From Diaporthe sp. PMI_573 (lineage: Eukaryota > Ascomycota > Sordariomycetes > Diaporthales > Diaporthaceae): a stretch of 64,000 nucleotides of DNA. A program made the translations under genes and the position numbers. The stretch covers positions 1 to 64,000 of the forward strand of contig JAJTUP010000004.1 in NCBI GenBank assembly GCA_021399435.1. Reading direction: 5' to 3'. Below, piece by piece: positions 21,770-34,161 of the stretch (position 1 is its first letter; each line of letters begins with the position of its first letter). Below the pieces are notes generated by a model that did not search any database, was not told the origin of the DNA, and saw only the letters and a list, made by a program, of their open reading frames with translations.

Positions 21770-24700
21770 GGTGGTGGTGTTTTGTTGTCGGTCGCAGAGA
21801 GAGTGGGCGAGCGAAGCCAGGCAGTGATAGAGGCCAAGAGTGTATGGGGAGGAGGGCCACGAGGAGAAGAGGGACAGGACACGGGAGGAGGGGAGTTGTT
21901 GTGTTGGATCCGGAGGGAAGGATGGAGGGAGTGAATGGGGTGAGCGAGTAAAGAGGTGAGGAGGAAGAGTTCGCCAAGGTCCTATTCCTGGGGAGACCAG
22001 GGATTAAAGAAGTGAGACTGAAAATACTGCGAATCCAGAAGCCGGATATGAAATGAGCATGGCATGGGCATGGGCATGCAGGGACGGACGGGCATGCTTG
22101 CCACTCTCGACCAAGTGAGTACTGTAGTACGTATCAACTTGTATACTTTAGGCACGGTAGATCGAAGGTACCTACTGTACGCGATAGATCGGGAGCGAGT
22201 GTCTCGAAACCCACAACTGGAGACCAGGGAAGGAGGGTTGAGGGATAGGGATGGGACATGAGAGGGACCAAAAAAAAAAAAAAAAAAAAAAAAAAGAGCT
22301 CACTCAATGGTCGCGTGCACATGCGCAGTATATTGTACAATACTGCCCTGCCCTGCCCTGCCCGGCCAATTATTGATCTCCTATTTCCTCCTACCTTCCT
22401 TCCCTGCCTGGGACTGCGACTTCTGCAGCGAATACAAAGATGGCATGTACAGTACTTGTCTGCTCCCGATGCGTATCGATCCGAGGGGTTGGTACAGTAC
22501 TTGGCTGGTTGGCTTCTCGATGGCGAAAGCTGGCGAGTCAGATGCTGGGCACGCATGGGGAGGATCTCTGGGGGTCTCTCATCTGGACCACATTTGCGCA
22601 TCCAATGCCACCTCAGGCGCAGGACCAGTGACATCAGAACACCCACGCGAGGCCCACATTGGCTTTCTGCCAAGAGCTTGAGCCCCCGCCGGCTGGGGCA
22701 AGGAGGGCCCATGGAGGAACGGCCAAAGGCTCGGCCAAGCAGTTGGGATGCCCACGCCGAGAGCCCGGCGTAACCGACGGCGCGGAACTAGGTTTTGTCT
22801 CCAAGGCAAGCAAGGCTCGCACGCAGGAAATAGTACTGTGGTACAAAAAAAAAGAGAAGAAAGGAGCCGTGGGAGGGACCGGCCAGCCAGACCACCGAGC
22901 GACAGTTTGGGGAAGCCAGAGCCGGCGCCAGCGACCCCAGCTTCGGTCCGGCTCCTTGGCTGGCAGGCAGGCTGACCAAAGAGTCCGTCACCCGACAGTA
23001 TCCGTATCCTTGGTCCGTCATGCATATTGACTTGCATGCAGTCGCATGCCCCGGCTGCAAGTATTGCCTAACAGCTGGTGAGATTGTGGTCTGTTTGTGT
23101 GCAGGATGGACCAATGTCTTTTGCAAGCAACCGGAGCACAGAGAGAGAATGGCTGCCGGATGCAAAGATTGATGGACGGCGGCAGCAGGTGGTCTGATCC
23201 AGGCACGGGCACAGGCAATACTACAGCATCAGATCGGTCAGGCACGAGGCCAGCATGCTGGAATTTCACTTGAAACAGAGCAGCAGCCATCAGCGAGCCA
23301 GCCAGTCAGCGAGCCGGCGGGACGGGATTACCTCGGGGCTCCGCCCCAACGCCAAACGCGCACAATGTTTCGTAAAGAATACAACTTCCTGCGCTGTGAG
23401 GCTGCCATCATGGATCGGCAGGTCCACCTGCGGAAACGGGATGACGTCTAAGGGGCCCACGCCCACATCTGCCAGGCCAGCCAGGCTACATACGGTACAG
23501 TATCTATCGTATGAAGTGGGCCTGGTCACGATTGTACGAGTAGCTAGCAGCGTGCAGTTCTACATACACATCTAGTACTTGGTAGTCGGCACTGCAGCAG
23601 ATGCCTTTCATTACAGTATATCCCGTTGAAACGATAAGACACATGGCATGACAAGGAATAGATACTGCTAATCCACAATGCATGCACGGCTGTGTGTCTG
23701 ATAGGCATGTTGATAGATAATTTTGATACAGCAGCCGGCAGAGCAGATAAACTACTGCAGATCTATCTACATACGGCAGCAGGTGCCGGATGTGGCCTGT
23801 GGCATGCCGGCGACCAATTTCTTGGAAGAGCTTGGAGGCCAGGGAACCAAGCAAGCAAGCACTTGATCGACCACGCACCGGTTGGCTTGTTGTCCATGCT
23901 CTTGGTAGGACCTGTCAATACCGGCCACTGCAGCCATGTGTAATTGTTGGCTGAGAGATGCATCAGAGTTGCAGGGACGCCTTGCGACCATGTGGAGTAC
24001 TCATGCAGCACAACAGGAGCCACGAGAACCTCCCGGGAATGTTCCGCAAGCCAGATGCTGTTCGGATTACTATACCGTCCGTCCGCCCATCCTTCCAACA
24101 TGCTGCCGTTTGCTGATCTAGACTAGCCATCCTGCAGCACAGCACAGTCTCTCGCTTACTGCGTACCGCGACTGGCAGCCAGGGCCCTGCATCATTACCT
24201 ACAGACGGACTCGGACCTGCAAAGAGACTCTGCGACCGACAACCGAGAATCCTCCACGATAGGAAAGTCGCCGGCCTATCTCTGACTGCAGGTCGCGCAG
24301 GTCGCATGGACATGTGCTGTCATGATGTGCCTTGCTCTGCCTACGAGCACTCCATCTTCTTGCTTGCGGCCGGCCACCGAGTCCCTGTCCGCTTGCATGT
24401 TTTCCAGAAGTGTGCTCACCGTACACCTTCTTCTCGGTATTGTGGCCTTCGGTCTGTTTTATGCCGGATACGTCCGTTCTTTTCCGTACTAGCAGATCTA
24501 GATATGCACTGTAGTGGGTAAGATTTGGAGCTATAAACATGGAGCCAGGGTCTCACCGTTGACCGACGGATCATGTTTGGCTGGCACTGACTGAGTGATC
24601 ATCCAGGTACATACATGTACACTGTCCGACTTCTCTCCATCTCTCGCCGACTCTCTGTCCACGCCGGGAATGCAGATTACCCACCTACGTCGGCATCCCT

Positions 24701-25404
24701 ATTGAACCCCCCCCCCCCGAAGAAAGCTACGTGAAAGAATGTATTGAGAAAACCGCTGAGTTGCACGAATTCCGCGTTTATAATATCGCTCAGGAACCGT
24801 CCTTTTGGCAGTGAAAGAATTGGTGAACTCGGTGTAACACATACTCAAGGTGCTGTAATACAAACAATATCGATTAGTCCATGCATTGTTCTCGCGTCCA
24901 ATCACTGCTTGCATATCTCCAACACCCAACATCCAACCACTTCACCATCCGGACACCATATCTATATATAAAGGGTCCTCCTTACTCTCTTGGATGTACT
25001 CGCAAGTCGCGTTTCACGTGGAGATATGAATATCCCATGTGAATGTCATCCTGCGTTTTGATTGTCCGACAATCCTGACCGTCGCAAGGAGCGTTGCACA
25101 GACCAAAATCGAAGCCCAAGCGTCTTTACAAGTACATGGAGTGCTTGTTATTGAAGCAAAAGCATAACTAACTGTACAGGGTTGATCACCTATACACCAA
25201 GGCCATACGCAAGCCGAAGCTGATGTAGTTTGTGTACGCGAGGTTAGTATCAGCCAGACCAGTGCCACTCAGGCAACAAAATGCCAACTACACTCCTGCT
25301 ATCACGAGTGATACATTGGCCCGTTTGAACCCGGCCGTGAGTAGTCATACAAGCAAACAACTCTTATAAACTCCCGTTGAACTGTCTGTTACACACAATC
25401 TATC
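21770..25404. other. 3.6-kb gene-free region upstream of the permease
   Basis: Many overlapping frames on both strands, none with a recognisable family. It holds a 26-bp poly-A tract (22270-22295), several GGCCAGCC-type low-complexity stretches and C-runs near 24708. A long upstream regulatory region, a non-coding transcript or old repeat sequence are all possible. No direct sign of a gene. Confidence 0.5.
22270..22295 (+). repeat. Poly-A homopolymer tract (26 A)
   Basis: Uninterrupted run of A. It could be a poly(dA:dT) nucleosome-excluding element or a retrotransposed tail; nothing nearby supports the second option. Confidence 0.9.
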
Positions 25405-26539
25405 CTACACGGTTCTCTTCGAAAAGATGACAGCTGCATCGCCTACCCCATCCCAGCCCAGGATCGAGGCGCCTGTCACAATCAGCGTCCACAACTCTCC
25501 GATCGTGGAGCCTTGCATCCCTGCAGCGCTGAGAGGCTCCCAGGAGGTTGTTCTGGTAGCACCTGTCACCAAGGCCAGAACGAGGGTAATCCAGCCCTTG
25601 GCATCCTCGGCAGACCGGCTGCCCGGAGGCTGGCGAAACTCCACCGTGCTCGGGGTCGGGCTCGTGGCATTGCCCTTTGAGGAGGATGGCCTGGGTAGCA
25701 TCCTCGAAAAATCCCACTTGTACACCTTGCCTCGGACGAAGTCGTGTTTCTTGCCATGTGCTCTCCCATATGTCGAGCTGGCGGGAAAGAGGTTCATGCT
25801 TCCGACCACGGCCCGAGTCGTCCCATGGTCGGCCGGCTCGCTGCCCGAGTAGGTGGCCGGCAGGTCCCATGCAGCGTCCACCATTACCAGGCACTCCTGC
25901 AGGCCCAGTGACCTCAGGGCCACGCTAGCCCGGTTGCTCTGACACCAGTACGCGTTGGACGCGCGCCTGTCGGCTGGGACGAGCTGGTCGAGGGCCGGTT
26001 CGAAGTACAAGGCAGCCTTTGCCAGTGCAGAAAGCTCAGTGGGGGACAAGGGCGTGGGCGTCGCCGAGACATGGATGTGCGTGCTGCAGTGGGAGCTGGG
26101 TGCCATGATGAAGTAGTGTCTGATGGTCGAGAATATCAGCTCCATGTCGGCTGCCCAGTCCCATGTAGCCGGGTAGACCGGTGACACGAGCTCTATGCCC
26201 CCTGATCATGCGTGTCAGCGCTCCTGATCTGTAATCTCAAGCTCTTCCATGACCCAGGATGGGGAGTGGGGAGATAGACAGAGAAGACATCATACATAAG
26301 CCCTTTGCAAGCTGATTCGGTATGGTGACCTCGCGCACGATAGAGTACTCGCGATAGTGCTCAATTGCCTTGTCACCCCCGTCGTTGATGTGGTTGAGAA
26401 TTCCAACGGCGGTAAGACGTTTACTCAAATCGTTTGCGAGGCTTTTCCAGGACGAGTGGGCTTTTTTGCGCCCGCCTAGGAGCAGCTCGATTTCTATGCC
26501 GAACTGGAGGGAGGCTTGGGACATGGCTGGCACACTCAT
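25405..26539 (-). CDS. Fungal amidoligase (Amidoligase_2-type COOH-NH2 ligase)
   Basis: Two exons, 26296-26539 and 25405-26201, joined by a 94-bp phase-1 intron, give 346 residues. Family hallmarks in order are FGIEIE (residues 13-18, predicted metal-binding acids of a glutamine-synthetase-like fold), WGIELVSPV made exactly across the splice, the HIHVS His pair and RRASNAYWC. This family is predicted to form amide or peptide bonds using ATP; its fungal substrates are unknown. Start choice: the frame remains open to an ATG at 26605, but 26539 lies closer to the first motif as in relatives, and ATG 26524 is also possible. The C-terminus (beyond the ligase core) is longer and low in motifs. Confidence 0.8.
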
Positions 26540-26652
26540 CTTGGGCACTTGAAGAGGTCTCGAAAGTAATTGACAGTAAAGGCCAGGAAAATGTAATGAT
26601 TTCACAAGTAGACTGGCAGAGAGGTGAAGACATCCCTAGAGGCACCTCCCCT

Positions 26653-26907
26653 TCAGAAGTATTTATACTCGACAACCAGAGACTCCCTGGAGTAGGCCTT
26701 TGGCATAAGGCGCTCAAACCCCTCCGCGTCCGCGGACACCACGGAATCCATCATGAGTACCAAGCGCCCGTACATGTTTGAGAGCAGAGCCGGGCTCGGA
26801 GTGGCTCGAAGACCAAAAGACCAGCTGAAGCCGGCCTCCTGAGCGGGCCATCTGCCAGGATGATACCATGTATAGTGAAATGAGCCTCGTCGACAAATGA
26901 TCGTCAC
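26653..26907 (-). CDS. Possible exon of an unrecognised gene upstream of the amidoligase
   Basis: The frame ends YSRESLVVEYKYF at 26653 and includes FHYTWYHPGRWPAQEAGFSW, which looks protein-like. Another protein-like frame on the same strand (about 27010-27180) contains EVEVTVQGTVLDSKIPSR. A plausible 3' splice site (GACCCGATCAG at about 26955-26965) could join the two, but I found no convincing 5' site. No family recognised. The stop lies only about 110 bp from the amidoligase start on the same strand, so it could also be that gene's 5' UTR. Confidence 0.25.
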   Translation of the reverse strand: MTIICRRGSFHYTWYHPGRWPAQEAGFSWSFGLRATPSPALLSNMYGRLVLMMDSVVSADAEGFERLMPKAYSRESLVVEYKYF

Positions 26908-27180
26908 CAGCGTCTCGCTGGAGTGATGGGTCTTGCTGACCTCGATATTTCCCTGATCGGGTCAACAGTGAGTGTGCCTCCGCCGCGTTGGGCCCCTCTT
27001 CCAACTGCCGTGGACCTTGTCAGCCAGGGGGAGTCGGCGAGACGCCCGGGATGGGATCTTGCTGTCGAGGACCGTACCCTGTACGGTAACCTCCACCTCC
27101 CCAAGGTGTTTTGGCCGATAGAACGCCGTTGATATGAGGATTAAAAAGTGGATTAGGCGAGACGCTGGATCACTCGTCAC

Positions 27181-28330
27181 TTCAACACCGAAGCGCGTTC
27201 ACATAGTCCAACCAACCCCTGGAGGATGCTGGCCCGCAAGAAAAATCAGACGACGGGGGCAAGGAGAGCGGTCGAGAGCCAGTCTGTCTGGTCCCATTGA
27301 CGATACACCTGACAGCCTGGTGGATAAGCATCTACTTGGCTCAGACCATGGCCGATAGCGAGGGTGGCGCGGATGGTATTCCGCCCCCAGGAGTTGCGTC
27401 AACCAACGCGACCTGTATCCACAATGGCCTTGACCCAGCTGCCTCAGGCATGTAATCTGCAAAGCAATACGTATCTGAATATATGTCCCCGGCCCCCAAA
27501 TGCCCATAGAATTGCCGGCCCTCAGCGCGGGATTCATGGCCGGGGCCCTGACTAAAAGGCGGCCAGGCCGCGGCCCCAGTCGACCTGGGTGGGGAGCCAT
27601 CGGCAGCACGGATAGGCGACATTGGGCAGACAATTTGCTGAAGCTGAAGTCTCATTCGTGATGGGTGTGGTCGCCATTGGGGGCGCCCAAGCAATAGTTC
27701 AGACCTGGGCGTCCTAATGGTTCTGGTATAGGTCTAGGTTCAGCTAAGCGCTGCGGGGAGCTCGGACATGTTGAGGAACCTAACCAGGTACAAAGACTCC
27801 TCTAGGATCACTCGTAACGAGAGGAGGAAGGGAAGGGGTCAAAGCATAAAGATGCAGGGAGAGAGAGAGATCAGGGAAAAGGGGGGCGGGGGTGTAGAGG
27901 AAGGAACATGGGGACCAGCCTGGATCATACTTAGTCAACTGTCACAGTATTAGAATGGCTTGAATGTAGGGGCGAATCGTCCGAAAGCCCTCCCTACTTC
28001 CCGCCAGCCCTATGGACAAGACTTGCCTTGACCTGAATTTATAACTGATTCGTGGGGCTCCTCTGATTTCACTGACGGACTACTAAAACGGATAAATCGA
28101 TACTCTCATCTGCCGACTGCCCGGCTGTGGAGGAATTTTGCATGCTTTGCGACTGATCGTGAATGGATGGCAGCTTCCCGAGACGCAGCGCAACGAGGCC
28201 ATGCCTTGGTAGCTCGCAACTATATTGTTAAACTATAATATTATGAACGTATGCTTTAGACAAATGTCGTTTGACGAGGCCCCTATGAGCATAGTGCTGC
28301 CACCAGCCACAGCCTATATCTGTTCCACGA
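27181..28330. other. No gene recognised
   Basis: Short overlapping frames only, none with a recognisable family. Confidence 0.5.
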
Positions 28331-28335
28331 CATCC

Positions 28336-29290
28336 TAGTAGCTAATATCCTGACGGGTTAAAAACAGTTTGACGTTCTAAGTTTCGCCATCCCGAATTTT
28401 AACATTTTTAAAACCTCGTAATATCTTGTTTGGGTTGCCTGCATTCGGAGGCATCTGAAAGTATAGCTGAGAAATCTCAGTGCCGTCCCAAGGTCCTTCA
28501 TTGCGCAGCTGAAATTCAACCATAATTGCAACATCCTACGGTCTGCTGTCGCTCCCAGGTGCGTCGGCGACATAATTAATGGGCTTTCTTAATGGTTCCG
28601 AGAGGCTCGCGTGTGTTCTTACCACAAGATCACGGTAGGTAAAGTTTGAGCACGACAGGCCATGCCAGAACCAGTACCTTGGGTTTTTGTGTTTTTTTTT
28701 TTCAAAGTCACGGTAGTCGAACGAGATGCTTTCAGTATAATCCAGCTGTGGATATGGCTGTGGCATGGTGATGTTACGTGGTTGTGCGTAGTCTGAGTCG
28801 TTTTTTGCAATCGTGTAGACTAGCCGGCCTGAAGGGTTCAGTTCATAGCTCCATACAATATATAAACCAGGGCGGCACCAAGTTTCTGACCACCCAGGTT
28901 GGCCCAAATGACTGCTGTCACGTTTGTATGGCCGATCCAAGCCTTGAGGGAGAAGTCAGCCCATGAGCGCAAGTCTAAGTAGGTGGTCCGAGGCCAGACA
29001 GCAACATTGTTTTGGTCCGACTTCGGCTTGAGAAGGATGACAACTAGCTTACCTCTAGGTCCACTGGTCCTACAGACTGGACATTAGGGATGGTGTTATC
29101 GCAGTTGTCGCCACAGTTCTGACCAGGTCATCGCCGTCATGGAGAAGACTCGAGTTTCGATCGGTACCCTCGCCGGAGAAGGACGCTACGACGGGGAGAC
29201 ACACGGTTGCCCCCCTCACCACATGAGAGACCATGGTCAAATGCGATGTGGTGGACCAGTCCACCAGCGTCAAATACTGAATGGCGCGCT
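28336..29290 (-). pseudogene. GH3 beta-glucosidase relic (C-terminal half)
   Basis: Successive blocks of a fungal GH3 beta-glucosidase can be read on the minus strand in shifting frames. These are DCDNTI...NVQSVGPVDLE near 29100, WIGHTNVTAVIWANLGGQ and ALVYILYG near 28960-28860, NPSGRLVYTIAKNDSDY near 28820, SFDYRDFEKK with WFWHGLSCSNFTYRDL near 28700-28620, and, after a possible intron (donor GTAAGA near 28622), the C-terminal fibronectin-III-like domain QLYFQMPPNAGNP and LRGFKNVKIRDGET near 28480-28370. A frameshift separates the ILYG and NPSGRL blocks, and further stops occur. The catalytic N-terminal barrel is not recognisable upstream, and intact GH3 genes of this kind are about three times longer. 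The family releases glucose from oligosaccharides outside the cell. Confidence 0.78.
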
Positions 29291-30302
29291 GTTGTATGAC
29301 ACTGATAGGATCCTCAAGTCTGGGACCTGTGATATTTTATTAGACCAAACCTCTTAGCAGTGTCATGTCATACTGTATTTACTTATAATATCTCGGGACC
29401 ATTCTGGCAGAGAAAGTGGACATAATATAGTTACTGCAGTGATCGTCCCTGGGGACACTCGGCCTTCCGAATAATGAACTGTTCCACGAGGAGACTTTGC
29501 TACCCATCTCGATTTCCGAGGATCCTGCTGAGGACCTGATGACACCACCCCTCCTTCCCCACAAGCTACGAGTATGCTACTTGTAAGGGATTTGAATCAT
29601 TTGCAGTCAGGAGCCGACAGATTTGTACGAGCCAAGTGGCAAGATTTAGCTGTGACGTCCGGGGGCTGTGACCGGCAATCAAGTCATTAGTTTGCTATGT
29701 AGTTATAGAATTACTTCAATGTGGCAATCACTGTATGCTGCCTACCGGACGGCAAATAATTCAGTCGATTTACAGACAGCTCAGGAGACGTGTGTTGTAC
29801 ATTGCCCCAGGGGAGGAGCGTTTGGCATTCTCGATTTTATAAGCTGATGCTATAATTACAACGTACTGGAAACTCAGGCATCTGCACCCAGCCTTTTCCA
29901 CAATTCGCAATTGCTGTTCCAAGTGGCTTCTTCTTCTCTCTGTGAACAAAGAGTCGGTCGCACGCAACATGTGAAATCTCGATAAAAAACTCCTGAACTG
30001 TGGGGATATTCTGGGGTATCTGGGGTGTAGAGCGGAGTCTCTCGAGGAACATGGAGAATACCGGGGGGCCAGACTTACAGCTGTCGGACACTAGCCCTTT
30101 TGAGGCGTGTTCCGAATCCTCGACGGCGGAAGACAAAACATCACCCGCTCTTCGCCTATATCGGATACTCCACCATTAAACTCATTTTCCTCCTTGCTTT
30201 CGAAGTCAAAAGCTGTTCTAAACATCTGTCCGGCCTTGTCTCCCACCTCTGGTTTATCCAAGAAAAAAAAAGAAAAAAAAGAAGTACCCCTCATTCATTA
30301 CC
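29291..30302. other. Spacer upstream of oxidoreductase; no gene recognised
   Basis: May contain further unreadable GH3 sequence to about 29560. The last 200 bp serve as promoter and leader of the plus-strand oxidoreductase, with an A-rich stretch (about 30261-30281) just before its ATG. Confidence 0.5.
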
Positions 30303-31583
30303 ATGTCCAAGACGTACCAGGTCGGTGTCGTTGGCTTCGGCCTTTCCGCCAAGGTTTTCCAAATACCATACATCCAGTCCACTCCGGGCTTTGAGCTTCG
30401 AGCTATCGTGCAACGGTCCGGGAGCGAGGCACGCGAGAAGCACCCCGAAGCTACCATATACAACTCGCCGGCAGAACTTCTGGCAGATGAGAGGATTGAC
30501 GTGGTTGTCGTCTCAACACCCCCGGCCACACACTTCGAGCTGGTTACAGCGGCTCTCCACGCCGGCAAGCACGGCAAGTTTGTTATCCATGGTCCTGCGA
30601 AGACATGCGCTGATAAGATCGATCCCCTCTGCAGTGGTCGTCGAGAAGCCGTTCTGCCCCTCCAGCAAAGAATGTGACGAGCTCATCACCCTCGCCAAGG
30701 AAAAGGCCAAGATCCTGACTGTCTTCCAAAACCGTCGTTGGGACGCCGACTTTGTGACCCTCAAGAGAATATTGGCTGAGAATAGACTGGGTCGTGTTGT
30801 CGAATTCGAGTCACACTATGACCGCTACGACCCGGTCGTCCCGCCTCGTGACCTAGTAGATACCCCTGGCTCTGGAGTCACCTACGATCTCGGCACTCAC
30901 CTCTTCGACCAAATCCTGAACATCTATGGCCCGCCCACTGGAGTGACTGGCTTTCTTGGCCGGCAGCGGGAGAGAGCTGACTCTGGAGGACCTTTTGATG
31001 CATGCTCGGTGTTACTGCATTATAGCTCAGGTCCTCTCGTAACGGTTAAAGCCAGTCCCATCAGCGCTGAAAACGACCAGCTACGGTTCTGGGTCAGAGG
31101 AACCAAGGGAAGCTTCAAGAAGGTAAGTCAGAGCACTCAGAGTAATAGGGGCGGCCTGGAGGGAAGAAAAAAACCATACTGATCTTTGCGAAGTATCATT
31201 TCGATTCGCAAGAGCCTCAGCTGGTCGGCGGCATGAAGCCAGGAGACCGCTCCTTCGGCCTTGAGGAGGCGGCTAAAGCTGGTAGGACAACCCAACTGAT
31301 CAACCAGTTCGTCCCGGCCAGAACTTGCGATACTAATACAATACTAGGTTCACTCACGGTTGAAAAAGATGGAAAACTCGAGGTGTCTCGACTGGAAAAT
31401 GACACCCCCCCAACATATGGAGCGTTCTACCGCATCCTCCTCGGGGCTTTGGAGGGCAAGAACCCGGTGCCGGTCGATGCGCGAGAGGCGCGCAATGTGA
31501 TACGATTAGTCGAAATTGCCCGAGAAAGCTCAGAAAAGGGAACGACTGTCAGCATCAACTCGGACCATTTTCTCAAGGTCTGA
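30303..31583 (+). CDS. Gfo/Idh/MocA family NAD(P)-dependent oxidoreductase
   Basis: Exons 30303-30573, 30635-31122, 31194-31281 and 31348-31583 give 360 residues, the normal length. The N-terminal Rossmann motif is VGVVGFGLSAKVF. The catalytic EKP motif (VVVEKPF, about residues 91-97) appears only if intron 1 uses a GC donor (GCAAGT..GCAG, 61 bp); without that splice the frame ends early. YDLGTHLFDQILNIYG follows, as in sugar and inositol dehydrogenase relatives. Intron 3 (66 bp, with branch site TACTAATA) is in frame, so an unspliced form would also be open, with 22 extra residues. It likely oxidises a sugar or polyol in the cytosol. Its neighbours suggest a carbohydrate pathway. Confidence 0.88.
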
Positions 31584-31715
31584 ACGGGGTTGATCGCAAT
31601 TATACACTTGGGCTGGGTGGTACTTGTATAGACAGTGGGGGATCAAGCCACATGGCTGCACGCGGCCACTCATACCAGAGCGCCGGCATTCCGTGGCGGA
31701 ACCATCAACATCGTG

Positions 31716-34161
31716 CTATGGCCCTGCAAGGTCTGAAATGCTGAAGATGTTAGATGCGACATCTAGATCAAAGTCCAGGCCAATAGATGCCCAGTAATCA
31801 TTGATGTCACAGTCTGCAAAGATGTCGACATCTGGCCATTCTCCGGCACCAAAGTATGAGCTGTCCTGGGTTGCTGAAGCCGGCGTCAGCGGGTGGCCCT
31901 GTGACACGCGCAGGCTGTTGCTGTCCCTCTGCACAGTAGCCGGTATGGCTGCGTGGCGTCGTGTAGCCTTGAGTTGTACCTCGTCGGCAGCCCGCGCAAG
32001 GGCTTGCGCAAGTCGATATTTAGCCGCTGCCGCCCACCACGTGGTGCCCATGCCACGCAGTAGCTGGACGACGGATGCATAGTGCTGTCGCGATGCGGAA
32101 AGTGCTGCCGAATCTTGGGTCGTGGGGGCGGAGATGTCGTACCAAAATACGAGAAGGCTGTTTACCACGGCGTAGACGGTGAACGGCCACGAGTACCGAA
32201 GCTGGCCATGAAGAAGTAGGGCCTGCAGGCGAGATAATATTGAAAGCGCGTGAACGCGGCAGGCATCCCTTGATGCATAGACACCGACGCCCTGTGGCTC
32301 CGGGTATAGTAGGAAGGGACGGTGTACAAGAATACGCACCGCATCTAGGCTGTTGTCCGCCGTCTGAGGTTAGCGCTCAAGGTGTCGATACCACCGGATC
32401 ACCGGCGGCGAGGAGAACATACTGTGTCATGAGAATAGAGCCGAATAGCGAATATCTATCAGGCTCGTTGCTTGACAGGCCCCCGGAAAGGTTGCCGCCC
32501 GACAACAGCTTGCGGGTGACTTGTTGCGCGAGCTGTTCGAGCTGAAGATCAAGCCTTTGTCGTAACAAGGCGCCCCTAGACGAGAACAATGTCGTGTGAT
32601 CCTCGCCAGGCATGTACAGGCTCCTGACAGTGTCTTCCACAAGGCGCGCGAGGGAGATGTTCAGGCCAAGGACTGCCTGTGTCAGCTGGTCCTCGTCGGC
32701 GACATCATCGGTGGTGAACAAGTCCACATCGCAGTCCAGCTCATTTATCAGAAAAGGGGTGCCCTCTTGAGCAGCATTGAAACGGTCCATGGCGTATAGA
32801 CACCACCACAGGCGGCGGTGGAGTGTTTGTCGCCCGTCCAAGGGAGGAGCGCCATCCTGTTGCTTCCGATGGAGTCCCATCTCCTGACAAGCTCGGACGG
32901 CAATGCTCAGGTTATCGATGGCCGAGTTCAGTCCCTCGCGACCTTCCCAGTGTAGACTTGCCAAAATGCTGGCTTGGATCACGGCGATCCTGTCAGACGT
33001 TATTTCTGCCTCGACCAGGGCCCTGAGCTTGTTGTGAAGCTCGTCGCAAGTGCTTCGTAATTCCGAGACCCCGTCACTGGAGGGGTGTCCACTGTCTTGT
33101 GCATACCGAGATGCAGAGAGAAAAACGGCATGGAGAGTGACGAGGGACGGGGGTTCGTCACCTCCGTAGTAGCGTGCAAGAAAGTCCCTGCGGTCGATGA
33201 TGGGAACCATGGGATGCACGTAGGAGAAGAAGATCTCGAGCAGTTCGGCGCACCGCGAGGGACTGGGCAGCTGGAAGCAACGGATTGCCCTGAGGTACTG
33301 GAGGCGAGGCTCGGGCAGTCCCATGCCTCGATAGGACTGCTCCCAGTCGCAGCTGTGAACCCCTGAGCCGCGCATGAGGGCCGGTCGCCTGGCAGTATCT
33401 GTCGGGTCAGGGGTCCGGAAAGAGCAGCTGTTGGTGACGATCTTGTGCTTGAGATCCCTTCTTAGAAGGGCAGACAGCGGGTTTGTGCCCGCAATGAGCT
33501 TGGTCGACTGGCCCCGGGCCGGTTGGCCAGCTTCCTTGCCGTCCAAGAGGCTCAGCATGGTTGCATATCGCAACTCACTTGTCGGCCCATCGACCCTCCC
33601 CCCCGCGTCTTGGCTGACCTGTGGCGACAGCAAGGATGAGCTCGGCTGGGATGCATCTGTTGCAGGTCCTGTGGCCGGTGACACGCCTGCCCCTTGGGTG
33701 ATAACATGGTCCATGGAAGTCGGTCGGATGGGTGGGAGGTCTGGTGCAAGCGAAGGTGCAGATGGATCCAGGGAAGCGGTATCAGCAGATGTGTTTGTGG
33801 CAGTCGGCGGACGCACCGAAATGGGCGACCCATCGGCTGTGTTGCTGTCGACGGTGTCGACGGTGTCCACATGATGGCGGCTTGGATGGCCGTGGCCGTT
33901 CTGCTCGAGCTGTGTCCCGACGGGAGTTGGCACCTCGGCACCGGTGAAGGAGCACGCCCATCCATCGTCGGCACATCTTCTGCAGCGAGACAAGCCATCC
34001 ATCACCGTGCATCGTTTCTGCCCGACCGTGTTATTGGGACTCAATCATGCATACATTCATAGCCAACGTACCTTGGACTCCTTGCACCTTTGGCACGCAC
34101 GCAACGCCTTCCGCCTTTTGCTGGAATTCCCATCATTGGAAAATGACAGGATACCCTGCAT
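31716..34161 (-). CDS. Zn2Cys6 fungal transcription factor
   Basis: Exons 34072-34161, 32423-34017 and 31716-32349 give 772 residues. The DNA-binding cluster is Cys23-x2-Cys26-x6-Cys33-x8-Cys42-x2-Cys45-x6-Cys52. The first intron falls between Cys26 and Cys33, so both exons are needed for a complete finger. A Ser/Thr/Pro-rich linker follows, then the fungal_trans middle homology region (about residues 240-520; FFSYVHPMVPIIDRRDF and LHRRLWWCLYAMDR are typical). The second intron (GTATGT..ACAG, 72 bp) restores VRILVHRPFLL. It lies between two Gfo/Idh/MocA oxidoreductase genes and near a sugar transporter, so it may be the local regulator; this is inferred from position only. Confidence 0.85.

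Noticed and set aside
20248..21934. Long plus-strand frames antisense to the permease
   Set aside because: GC-rich shadows of the permease exons, rich in Gly/Arg/Asp with no family; the minus strand has clear motifs and splice sites.
22134..22773. Overlapping frames of 171-192 codons on both strands
   Set aside because: Mutually exclusive, cross a poly-A tract, no recognisable family.
31282..31347. Treating this 66-bp segment as coding
   Set aside because: It is in frame, but has GTAGGA..CTAG ends with a TACTAATA branch site, and its removal gives the usual family length; intron retention remains possible.
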